Program-made: the position numbers and the translations under genes
NCBI GenBank assembly: GCA_016784425.1
Contig: JADHUQ010000087.1
Coordinates: forward strand, 1-9,716
Direction: 5' to 3'
DNA length: 9,716 nucleotides
Origin: Candidatus Delongbacteria bacterium
Lineage (GTDB): Bacteria > CAIWAD01 > BS150m-G50
Notes under the pieces: generated by a model
What the model was told of the DNA's origin: nothing
The model's input: the letters and a program-made list of their open reading frames with translations, nothing else
The model's database searches: none
Part shown: positions 1 to 5,983 of the stretch, one piece after another
Numbering within the stretch: position 1 is the stretch's first letter
Layout of the letters: each line of letters starts with the position of its first letter

Positions 1-278
1 TCTCTTCTGCTGCCGATCATCGAGAACTGGACAAAATCCCCTTTTTTCCGACTTCCCCCTGGAATGAGAATGACGCCCCGGTGACCAGCCTGGAAGCCGC
101 AGCCAACTTTCTCTACCTGATCAATCCTCAGCAGTTTGACAGCCGACAGGAATTAGTGGAGGCTATTGCTGCCACCAACTATGATCTTGTTATCATGGAT
201 TATTTCTTTAATAGTGAAGAGTTTAGCGTGGAGTAGATCACACAGTTACGACATAAGGCTAACGGTGGGGCCGACTAG
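1..278 (+). pseudogene. Decayed GH114/TM1410-like gene, 3' remnant (enters from left edge)
   Basis: Reading from position 3, the frame is open to a TAG at 234-236. It includes NFLYLINPQQF and YDLVIMDYFF, which resemble the N-terminal part of the TM1410/MJ1477 group of endo-alpha-1,4-polygalactosaminidase-like TIM-barrel proteins (GH114, old name DUF297). The homology continues in the same frame past the TAG as ITQLRHKANGG, to a second TAG at 276-278. In this family that segment leads into a conserved R-L-V-x-Y-x-S-I-G-E-A-E strand. Here only a faint trace in another frame (RLGTVLNI, about 273-296) might remain. The first TAG falls where the family usually has Glu, so a GAG-to-TAG change is the simplest reading. 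The catalytic barrel after this point is absent. The family call is from memory of the consensus, without an alignment. Whether the upstream part is intact cannot be seen. Confidence 0.6.
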
Positions 279-336
279 GCACAGTGCTCAATATCCACCC
301 GGAGCAGCCTAATATTATCAACAACTTAGGCCCTTT

Positions 337-354
337 GGGGTCGGACACGGTTAT
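337..354 (+). repeat. GGGGTCGGAC-n3-GTTAT motif, left copy
   Basis: GGGGTCGGAC is followed by ACG and GTTAT. The same 10-mer, 3-base gap and GTTAT occur on the minus strand at 8853-8836, so the two copies face inward across about 8.5 kb. This copy lies just after the broken GH114 remnant and directly abuts the hairpin at 355-374. Motifs of the GGGGTC-GGAC/AGAC kind recur beside RAYT/IS200-like REP elements in some proteobacteria, as I recall them, but no transposase is present here. Its function is unknown. Confidence 0.4.
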
Positions 355-374
355 AACTATTGGAATCAATAGTT
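355..374. repeat. Perfect 8-bp hairpin with 4-base loop
   Basis: AACTATTG, loop GAAT, then CAATAGTT form an exact inverted repeat. The preceding GTTATAAC (350-357) is itself palindromic and overlaps it. The stem is AT-rich and has no following T-run, so it is a poor Rho-independent terminator. It could be an operator for a dimeric regulator acting on the gene starting at 456, or the structured part of a REP-like element beginning at 337. The rest of 279-455 shows no convincing ORF. Confidence 0.5.
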
Positions 375-455
375 TAAGGTGAAAAAATGGGTGATATCTG
401 GACTTAAACGACCCTTTTTCCACCGAAAAACGCCACCTGCTTGAAAGGGATAAAA

Positions 456-962
456 ATGGCCTCCCACCATCACGATCGTGACGACCTCACCGGGGAACAT
501 CGTCTGGGAGATGCCGGACAACTGATCCTGGCCCTGCTGTTCGCCCTGGTTTGGCTGACCGACTCCTTCCTGTTGCACTGGACAACTTTTTTGAACCGGG
601 AGATCGCGGTTTTCCTGCGGGTACCGCTCGGCACATTTCTGCTGATGCTCTCCACCTATCTGGCCTGGACCAGTATACGCATCGTGTTTGGCGAAGTACG
701 CGAGCAGCCAGCTGTAATACGCCAGGGGGTGTTCAATCTGGTACGACACCCGATGTACCTCAGCGAAATCCTGCTTTATCTCGGATTGCTGCTGTTGAGT
801 CTCTCCCTCGCGGCGACCTTCGTCTGGCTACTCGCCATCATCTTCCTGCATTTTATCTCCCGGCATGAGGAAAAATTGCTGCTGGAGCGCTTCGGGAATG
901 AGTATGCCCGTTATCTGCACGAGGTACCGATGTGGATTCCAGGCTGGCACAGGTCCGGTTGA
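456..962 (+). CDS. Isoprenylcysteine carboxyl methyltransferase/PEMT-family membrane protein
   Basis: This is a 168-residue integral membrane protein of the ICMT/phospholipid methyltransferase superfamily. These enzymes transfer a methyl group from S-adenosylmethionine at the membrane; the bacterial substrate is generally unknown. Hydrophobic segments lie near residues 22-45, 55-80 and 108-135. The SAM-binding signature is present: R97-H98-P99-M100-Y101, then E138-E139 and F146-G-N-E-Y150 with a second Tyr at 153. The ATG at 456 is chosen over an upstream TTG at 441 because AAGGGA (445-450) sits 5 bases before it. A run of three His (4-6) and acidic residues follows the start. The size matches short bacterial members of the family. 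The alpha/beta hydrolase starts 88 bases downstream on the same strand, so co-transcription is possible. The superfamily call is firm; the substrate cannot be inferred. Confidence 0.82.
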   Translation: MASHHHDRDDLTGEHRLGDAGQLILALLFALVWLTDSFLLHWTTFLNREIAVFLRVPLGTFLLMLSTYLAWTSIRIVFGEVREQPAVIRQGVFNLVRHPMYLSEILLYLGLLLLSLSLAATFVWLLAIIFLHFISRHEEKLLLERFGNEYARYLHEVPMWIPGWHRSG

Positions 963-1050
963 CACCCGTGTTCACGAAAATCTGCAATGGGAATACAGTT
1001 TAAGTAATTAGCCAGGCGAGTCGCTTCAACAGTTAAGGAAAGGTGAACAG

Positions 1051-2070
1051 ATGACCGGAAAGCCATTCAGGCGGAAACCGCTGTTTCGGGTTTTTGTATG
1101 GGGTTGCGGCACGACTTCACTCCTGATAACCGTTTTAGCCGTTTGGATCGGGGTATCGCTCTTCGCCGGGCCCGACCTGATGGAGCTCAACGAGTACCAT
1201 CCCTTCCGCTCGGTGGAGGCCAGAGAACGGTACCTGGAACGTGATGACCAGCGAGCCGAAGCCTGGCCGGTCCCGGTTGAATCCCGCTATGTTTCCACCC
1301 TTTGCGGGGACACCTTTGTTCGAATCAGCGGACCCATGGACGCTCCCCCGTTGGTGTTGCTGCCCTCTGCCAGCGCCGGGTCGCTTTTCTGGTTGCCGAA
1401 TATCGAGGCGCTGACCGCGGAATATCGCGTTTACGCTGTCGACAATATTTTCGATTTCGGGCGTAGCGTTTTCCGCCGGGAGTTCAAGACACCTGATGAC
1501 TTCATGTTGTGGCTGGATCAACTGTTCAACGCACTGGAGCTGGGTGATGAGATCAACCTGATGGGGATATCCTACGGCGGCTGGCTGGCGAGCCAGTATG
1601 CCCTGCATTCACCGGAGCGATTGCACAGGGTGGTGCTGATAGCGCCAGTGGCAACCCTCTTTCCGCTGACTGGTGAATGGGCCTGGCGAGGCCTGCTGGC
1701 CATGGTGCCGCATCCTCGTTTCCTCGGCAGCATCACCAACTGGCTGTTTGCGGACCTGATCGAGCTTGATCCGGCACTGGTGGAGGAAATGGTCGCCGAT
1801 GTTTATCTCGGTCTGCGATGCTTCAAGACGAAGATGCTGGTTACCCCGACGGTTCTCACCGACACCGATTTGCATAACCTGACAATGCCCCTGCTCTTCA
1901 TGGTGGGTGAGAACGAAAAACTTTACCCGGCAGCTGATGCGATCACCCGCCTGCGGGAAACCGCCCCGGGTGTGGAAGTGGAAGTAATCCCCGGGGCGGG
2001 ACATGACCTTACCTATGTTCAGACAGAGCTGGTTAACGCCAAAGTGCTGGAGTTCCTGGGCCGGCCGTGA
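1051..2070 (+). CDS. Membrane-anchored alpha/beta hydrolase
   Basis: This 339-residue protein has an N-terminal hydrophobic segment (about residues 11-38) after a basic start, which fits a signal anchor with the catalytic domain outside the cytoplasm. The fold is alpha/beta hydrolase. The nucleophile elbow is G172-I-S174-Y-G176-G, and the catalytic His is H318 in PGAGHD. LPSASAG (about 105-111) is the likely oxyanion-hole strand-loop. The usual acidic-residue strand reads FMVGENEKLYP, with Glu/Asn/Glu where many relatives have Asp, so the third triad member is uncertain. The ATG at 1051 is preceded by AAGGAAAGGTG at a good distance. Esterase or lipase-like activity is plausible, but the substrate is unknown. 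The ECF sigma gene begins about 90 bases downstream on the same strand, and no terminator is evident between them. Confidence 0.85.
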   Translation: MTGKPFRRKPLFRVFVWGCGTTSLLITVLAVWIGVSLFAGPDLMELNEYHPFRSVEARERYLERDDQRAEAWPVPVESRYVSTLCGDTFVRISGPMDAPPLVLLPSASAGSLFWLPNIEALTAEYRVYAVDNIFDFGRSVFRREFKTPDDFMLWLDQLFNALELGDEINLMGISYGGWLASQYALHSPERLHRVVLIAPVATLFPLTGEWAWRGLLAMVPHPRFLGSITNWLFADLIELDPALVEEMVADVYLGLRCFKTKMLVTPTVLTDTDLHNLTMPLLFMVGENEKLYPAADAITRLRETAPGVEVEVIPGAGHDLTYVQTELVNAKVLEFLGRP

Positions 2071-2158
2071 GACTCTGTGCATCAGACAGAATCGGTAGAT
2101 GTGAAGTTGAGGGTAGATAGAATCACAATACCAGTGCGGGAGTTTGAACGGAGTGCAG

Positions 2159-2773
2159 GTGAGTTACCGATCAGATGAACAGCTGGTGGAGCAGCTTCTG
2201 GCCGGTGAAACGGCTGCGCTGGACGAACTCTACCGGAGATATGCCGCCAGGTTGTTCATCTTCTGTCAGCACACCACTAATTATAACGATCGGCAAGCCG
2301 CAGAAGATCTGGTGCAGGATGTCTTTCTGCGGGTGATCAACTCTGCGGGAACCTTCAATCCTGATAAAGCCACCTTCCGCACCTGGCTGTTCACCATAGC
2401 GCGCAATCGCTGCCACGATTATACCCGTCATAAATCGAAAGTGCGTTTTGAGTCGCTTGAGCCGAATCATAATCCTGGTGCAGACAGTGAGCCTGCAGCC
2501 CCGTTGGAGAGAATACCGCATCCCGATGATGATGTGGAGGGGACGGTAATACAGGCCGCGCTGGACGCTGCGATAACCGATTGCCTGAAGCGGTTAGATA
2601 GCCGGGAGGAGCGTGAAGCCATCCTGCACTACTATCTGGGCGGCAAAGTGCTGCGCGAGATTGCTGACTTTATCGACAGTTCGCTGAGCACGGCCAGGAA
2701 CCGTATCACTGCTGCGAAAGAGAAACTGCGTCGTTGCCTGGAAGCCAAAGGTTATGAAAACTCGACCGGTTGA
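2159..2773 (+). CDS. ECF-type RNA polymerase sigma factor
   Basis: This is a sigma-70 family factor of the extracytoplasmic-function type, 204 residues from the GTG at 2159. Sigma region 2 spans about residues 23-92, with the core-binding segment AAEDLVQDVFLRV (47-59) and the -10-melting segment FRTWLFTIARNRCHDY (73-88). Region 4 spans about 142-195, with a helix-turn-helix near 166-185 (REIADFIDSS then ARNRI). The linker is long, acidic and proline-rich (about 96-130). The start is not certain: TTG at 2144 and GTG at 2153 are also in frame. The GTG at 2159 is preferred because GGAG at 2150-2153 lies 5 bases before it. The downstream membrane protein at 3003 is the natural candidate partner or anti-sigma factor. 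No clear autoregulated ECF promoter could be read upstream. Confidence 0.9.
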   Translation: MSYRSDEQLVEQLLAGETAALDELYRRYAARLFIFCQHTTNYNDRQAAEDLVQDVFLRVINSAGTFNPDKATFRTWLFTIARNRCHDYTRHKSKVRFESLEPNHNPGADSEPAAPLERIPHPDDDVEGTVIQAALDAAITDCLKRLDSREEREAILHYYLGGKVLREIADFIDSSLSTARNRITAAKEKLRRCLEAKGYENSTG

Positions 2774-2806
2774 TTTCTGCAAAACGAGCAGTGAGGGGCG
2801 TATATA

Positions 2807-3022
2807 ATGCGGCCCGGGAGGATCTCCGTTTCAAGCCAACGCTTAAGGATCACCGACGCGGGCATAGTTTTACTCAAGTTGTCTGCCACAACATTACAGG
2901 TTGATTCAGGAGAGCAGCATATCAGTAAAGGAGATTTTTCAGTAGGGCAAGGCCTGATATCGTTACAGGAGTTTTTACAACTGTTGCTGGAGCTGGCAGT
3001 TTATGAAGAAAGAACAGATTGA
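2807..3022 (+). CDS. Possible small protein between sigma factor and membrane partner
   Basis: A 71-residue ORF starts with ATG at 2807 and ends 20 bases inside the next gene, an arrangement that would allow translational coupling. GAGGGG lies about 10 bases before the ATG. The sequence has no transmembrane segment and no motif I recognise; the C-terminal part (LISLQEFLQLLLELAVYEE) looks like an amphipathic helix. Codon use is richer in TTA, ATA and TCA than the neighbours, which argues against a well-expressed gene. A consensus TATAAT at 2803-2808 overlaps the ATG, but no good -35 lies 16-18 bases before it. If that is a real promoter, this ORF would be leader DNA for the gene at 3003 instead. 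An RBS-like AAAGGAG at 2927-2933 has no start codon after it. Confidence 0.3.
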   Translation: MRPGRISVSSQRLRITDAGIVLLKLSATTLQVDSGEQHISKGDFSVGQGLISLQEFLQLLLELAVYEERTD

Positions 3023-3893
3023 CAAGCTTATGCAGGAGTGGGTCGAACGGGAAGAACGGTCTGCCCCGGATCTACATCCGACCAGCGAGATGTACCAGCA
3101 GGTTAAGTCAAAAAAGAGGACGGGCCTGGTGTCGCTCACTCGCAATTATCTCGCTATCGGGACGGTGGCGGCAGCTCTGCTCCTGCTGGTTGTGCTCTAC
3201 TTCCTCTACCTGCAGCCGAGTGTGTTTGAGCGTTCGCCGATCGGCGGTGAACTCGCTTTTCTGGGACAGCGCAGCGGTTTTATCACAGAACCGGGTGTGA
3301 TGTTGCACCCGGTCAGAAAAAAGGGAAAGGGATCGCGACGGGACACCAACCAGATCTTGACCCGACCGTTCGGGAGCATTGACAAGTATTTCTCCCGAGT
3401 ACAATTTCAATTCCAGCGTGCCGATTCACCTTATGTAGAGGGGATCGATCTGATGCAACCGATGGTTATCTCCCCCCAACTAACCGATACTGATAACTAC
3501 CGATTATACCTGGATCCGCTAAGCGACTGTTATCTCTATATATACCAATCATCGCCTGCCGGGATCATCGTACAGCTGTTTCCGAACGCCACTCTCTCCA
3601 CCCTCAGAAACCCTCTTGCTGCTGGGGGTCAACTGCTAATACCGGAAGAACCTGACTGGCTCTTCCTGAGCCAGGAGCCGGGTGCTCACATGCTATACAT
3701 CCTGGTCTCGACCAGGCGGCAGGAAGCTTTGGAAAAAAGCTATCGACGCTGTCTACAATCAGGAGATAGTCCGTTTCCCGAACCGTTATCCTCGGATCTT
3801 TACAAACAGATCAACATGATGATTGAAGTGGCAGCGGAGGGGACTTCCGGAACTGTTTTCAGCTTCATTCATAGCCCGACTCTTGATCAATAG
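3003..3893 (+). CDS. Single-pass membrane protein with DUF4384-like domain, probable ECF sigma partner
   Basis: This 296-residue protein has a charged cytoplasmic N-terminus (1-49, starting KKEQIDKLMQEW), one transmembrane helix (about 50-70), and an outer domain of about 225 residues. Within it, about 155-265 resembles DUF4384: YRLYLDPLSDCYLYIY, then a Q-L-F-P-N strand, an N-P-L-x-A-G segment, and a late Y-I-L-V-S-T strand. DUF4384 often occurs on envelope proteins and beside caspase-like peptidases; its biochemical role is not established. The topology and the position after an ECF sigma gene suggest an anti-sigma or sensor role. However, there is no HxxxCxxC zinc-finger anti-sigma motif in the N-terminus, so any sigma contact would have to use another fold. 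The start ATG at 3003 has GGAG at 2989-2992. A basic, KKGKG-rich linker follows about residue 100. Confidence 0.65.
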   Translation: MKKEQIDKLMQEWVEREERSAPDLHPTSEMYQQVKSKKRTGLVSLTRNYLAIGTVAAALLLLVVLYFLYLQPSVFERSPIGGELAFLGQRSGFITEPGVMLHPVRKKGKGSRRDTNQILTRPFGSIDKYFSRVQFQFQRADSPYVEGIDLMQPMVISPQLTDTDNYRLYLDPLSDCYLYIYQSSPAGIIVQLFPNATLSTLRNPLAAGGQLLIPEEPDWLFLSQEPGAHMLYILVSTRRQEALEKSYRRCLQSGDSPFPEPLSSDLYKQINMMIEVAAEGTSGTVFSFIHSPTLDQ

Positions 3894-3899
3894 AAATCG

Positions 3900-4020
3900 T
3901 GCGAAAACGCGAATATCGAAGAGAAAAGAGCGAATTATGTGAAGTTTCTTGCGAAAATGGTGAATATCGGCGGTTTCAGGTAATTTTCACTTGATTGCAA
4001 ATAAGTAGCGCGAAACTTCA
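3900..4020. repeat. Direct repeats nested in a long inverted repeat
   Basis: TGCGAAAA followed after 3-4 bases by GAATATCG occurs at 3900-3918 and again at 3950-3969, offset by exactly 50 bases with a one-base indel. Around the second copy, TGAAGTTTC (3940-3948) pairs perfectly with GAAACTTCA (4012-4020). Inside that, TTGC (3949-3952) can pair with GCAA, and GAAAAT (3952-3957) with ATTTTC. The order of the arms is nested, so a long imperfect stem is possible. This could be a structured RNA, a binding region for a regulator, or the remains of a small non-autonomous element. Confidence 0.4.
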
Positions 4021-4150
4021 GCAGGCTCTCAATCATCCAGTAAACAGCTGCATGATGCACCGCAATTTCGGTATCGAAGTAGAAGGCTGGAAGAAAAATG
4101 CTGTATGTGTCGAAATTTGTATGAAATCGATCTGATTCTTACCAAATATT

Positions 4151-4163
4151 GACGATTGTCGTC
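4151..4163. promoter_or_regulatory. Small dyad, possible operator upstream of serpin
   Basis: GACGA-TTG-TCGTC is an exact inverted repeat with a 3-base centre. It lies about 60 bases before the -35 of the predicted serpin promoter. Arms of five bases can occur by chance, so this is weak. Confidence 0.25.
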
Positions 4164-4221
4164 GAATACAGCTGTTTTCAGGCCTGTTCTGATTTCGGCT
4201 TTCCAGAATTCACTGGACGCT

Positions 4222-4251
4222 TTGCAAAACTGACACCTCCAATCGTATAAC
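4222..4251 (+). promoter_or_regulatory. Predicted sigma-70 promoter of the serpin gene
   Basis: TTGCAA (4222-4227) and TATAAC (4246-4251) are separated by 18 bases, giving 4/6 and 5/6 matches to the sigma-70 consensus. Transcription would begin near 4258. That supports ATG 4302 as the start codon, because a start at 4254 would lie at or before the transcript's 5' end. Confidence 0.45.
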
Positions 4252-4289
4252 TGGTGAATGCACTGAAGGTACAGTTCAAAACGAGAACC

Positions 4290-4297
4290 AGGAGGAG
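4290..4297 (+). promoter_or_regulatory. Ribosome binding site fixing the serpin start
   Basis: AGGAGGAG ends 4 bases before ATG 4302, with its AGGAGG core 6 bases away. This near-ideal site decides against the 16-codon upstream extension starting at GTG 4254. Confidence 0.75.
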
Positions 4298-4301
4298 TAC
4301 G

Positions 4302-5597
4302 ATGAAACAGATAATATTCACCAGCAGGTTTGTCACAACCATACTGACCCTGTTTACTGTGATAATAATCCCTCTTTCAAATGGCTGCCGCGCGCCAGAT
4401 CAAAACACAACTGGTCGGGTCGAGACACAAAAGAAAGCCGAGCAACCCTACCTGCCCGGTCCTGAGCTGATTGATATCCAGGTAGCTGGGAACATTGAAT
4501 TTGCGCTCGACCTGCAGCGGGTGTTGTACAATCCCGCGCATAATCTCTTTTACTCTCCCTGGAGTATCTCACAGGCGTTGGCGATGACTTTTGCCGGAGC
4601 CCGTTCTGAAACCGAACAGCAGATGGCTGCAACACTGCATTTCACCCTCCCGCAGGAACAGTTGCATCCTGTCTTCCACGCCCTGGAGCAGGCCCTGACT
4701 GCCGATAGTGGGCACGATCGGAGCGCTTTTCGACTGCAGATAACGGATGCTCTGTGGGCACAGCTGGATTTTCCCATTCTCGCCAGCTACCTGAGCGTTA
4801 CAACCCCAAACTACAACGCCCCTTTACGGGCGGTAGATTTTAGAGAGCGTGAGGAGACCCGTCAACTGATCAACCGATGGGGCAGCGACCAGACCGATGG
4901 ACGGATCAAAGAGCTCGTTCCCCGCGGTCTCATAAACGGCGAGACCGCGTTGGTGCTGACCAGTGCGGTCTATTTCAACGCCGCCTGGAAAACACCCTTC
5001 CGGAAGCAAAACCGTTACCAGGGATCATTTCAGTTGCTTGACGGTAGAGAAGTAACCGTACCGATGATGCCACAGCTTGCTCTGCTCGGCTACCATAAAG
5101 AGCCGGATGTACAGATCATCGAGCTGCCATATGCGGGCGAACGATATGCGATGGTGCTCCTGTTACCGACGGTCGGCACATTTGAGAGGTTTGTTCAGGA
5201 ACTGGAACCCTCCCGTCTATCTGCATTGCTTGCCGGTCTCAAGCCAACCGGTATCGGTCTGGATCTGCCCAGTTTCAGCATGAACAGCAATTATCTTCTG
5301 AAAGAGGCGCTGCAGCATCTGGGCATGGTTGAGGCTTTTTCTGAGGCGGATTTCTCCGGCATCAGCGGTACCAGGGAGCTTTTCATCCGCGATGTATGTC
5401 ACAGCTCCTTTATCAGCGTCGACGAGGAGGGCACTGAAGCGACTGCCGGAAGTGCCGTAATCATCGAACGCAAAGGAGGAGGCCCCCGACTTGAAGTCAG
5501 TGTAACTGTCGCCAGCCCCTTCATTTACCTGATCCGGGACAACGCAACCGGTACGATTCTGTTTCTCGGACAACTTCTGGATCCGACCCAACAGTGA
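4302..5597 (+). CDS. Serpin (serine protease inhibitor), exported, probable lipoprotein
   Basis: This 431-residue protein contains a complete serpin domain (about 60-428). The N-terminus is basic and hydrophobic (about residues 5-25) and ends at N-G-Cys29. That is lipobox-like, but Leu sits at -4 instead of -3, so it is exported, probably as a lipoprotein. Serpin landmarks include FYSPWSISQALAM, the breach/shutter strand TSAVYFNAAWKTPF, ELPYAGERYAMVLLLP, and the C-terminal PFIYLIRDNATGTILFLG. The reactive loop hinge is E-E-G377-T-E-A-T-A-G-S, with small residues at P15-P8 as needed for loop insertion, so it should be inhibitory. Counting from Gly377 as P15 gives Arg390 at P2, Lys391 at P1 and Gly392 at P1', which predicts trypsin-like targets. 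The loop is about one residue longer than in antithrombin, as I count it, so P1 could shift by a residue. It has its own promoter and lies alone between long intergenic regions. Bacterial serpins are patchily distributed, which is often taken as a sign of horizontal transfer. Confidence 0.93.
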   Translation: MKQIIFTSRFVTTILTLFTVIIIPLSNGCRAPDQNTTGRVETQKKAEQPYLPGPELIDIQVAGNIEFALDLQRVLYNPAHNLFYSPWSISQALAMTFAGARSETEQQMAATLHFTLPQEQLHPVFHALEQALTADSGHDRSAFRLQITDALWAQLDFPILASYLSVTTPNYNAPLRAVDFREREETRQLINRWGSDQTDGRIKELVPRGLINGETALVLTSAVYFNAAWKTPFRKQNRYQGSFQLLDGREVTVPMMPQLALLGYHKEPDVQIIELPYAGERYAMVLLLPTVGTFERFVQELEPSRLSALLAGLKPTGIGLDLPSFSMNSNYLLKEALQHLGMVEAFSEADFSGISGTRELFIRDVCHSSFISVDEEGTEATAGSAVIIERKGGGPRLEVSVTVASPFIYLIRDNATGTILFLGQLLDPTQQ

Positions 5598-5818
5598 CGA
5601 AAGTGGCCTGCAGGAACAGGCTCGGGTGTGCCCTGCTATGGGGATAAATGTTTTTACTGGAACGCTGCAGCTCAAAATGCCCTGATGAAGCACAAACTCA
5701 AAATCGTCGCACAGTTTATCATAAAAGAAGTATATAGTAGTCCCAGTTAAGCTGACCGTTTGAGTTAGTGCGTTTCGGGAAATACTAATTAAGTGATGCC
5801 GCTGTCTCCATTGTAAAA

Positions 5819-5847
5819 CTGACATTTCTGGTGAGCATCACTATAGT
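5819..5847 (+). promoter_or_regulatory. Predicted sigma-70 promoter for LysE-GNAT transcript
   Basis: CTGACA (5819-5824) and TATAGT (5842-5847) are separated by 17 bases, with 5/6 matches in each hexamer. This is the best promoter in the window. Transcription from about 5854 would leave a leader of about 130 bases before the ATG at 5984. Confidence 0.55.
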
Positions 5848-5903
5848 ACTGAGCTGCAGTAGCTCTCTGTTAATCACCCTCTGTCTTAAACATGGTACAG
5901 ACG

Positions 5904-5918
5904 ATTTCCCGTGGAAAT
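5904..5918. promoter_or_regulatory. Palindrome ATTTCC-CGT-GGAAAT in the LysE leader
   Basis: A perfect six-base inverted repeat with a 3-base centre lies in the predicted leader between the promoter and the LysE start. There is no T-run, so an operator is more likely than a terminator. The regulator is unknown; no regulator gene is adjacent. Confidence 0.3.
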
Positions 5919-5983
5919 TGCATTGGCTCCCGGCGTGAACGCTGGGTTGGTTCCCCTGATTCAAGTGTAGATTCGGAAGAAAC

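Larger units (their letters stand above)
3894..4253. other. Repeat-rich intergenic region before the serpin gene
   Basis: These 360 bases hold no supportable gene on either strand. The left third carries short degenerate repeats and nested inverted repeats (3900-4020). The middle is AT-rich with recurring CGAA and GAAAT words. The right end carries a small dyad (4151-4163) and a sigma-70-like promoter (4222-4251). No hairpin followed by a T-run is visible after the stop codon at 3893, so termination of the upstream operon is unexplained. A small RNA or a degenerate mobile element in the left part is possible. Confidence 0.5.
5598..5983. other. Intergenic region between serpin and LysE genes
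   Basis: No supportable gene lies in these 386 bases; reading frames here are shadows with no family resemblance. Just after the serpin stop, GCCTG-CAGGAA-CAGGC (5606-5621) can form a hairpin without an adjacent T-run; a T5 tract occurs only about 30 bases later, so it is at best a weak terminator. The centre holds a promoter (5819-5847) and the right part a palindrome (5904-5918). A short GAGCT/AGCTC dyad lies near 5851-5865. Confidence 0.5.

Noticed and set aside
234..236. Read-through or recoding of TAG in the GH114 remnant
   Set aside because: The frame stops again at 276-278 and the remaining domain is missing, so decay explains it better than recoding.
366..749. 127-residue minus-strand ORF
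   Set aside because: It lies antisense to the methyltransferase-like gene, has no recognisable family features, and is Gln/Gly-rich as expected of a shadow frame.
1135..2082. Two 157-residue minus-strand ORFs opposite the hydrolase
   Set aside because: Both are exact antisense shadows of a gene with clear catalytic motifs.
5606..5621. Hairpin after the serpin as a Rho-independent terminator
   Set aside because: The five-pair stem has no adjacent T-run; the nearest T tract is about 30 bases away.
5217..5825. 202-residue minus-strand ORF over the serpin 3' end
   Set aside because: Most of it is antisense to the well-supported serpin, and the rest crosses a gap with a plus-strand promoter; no motif or good RBS was found.
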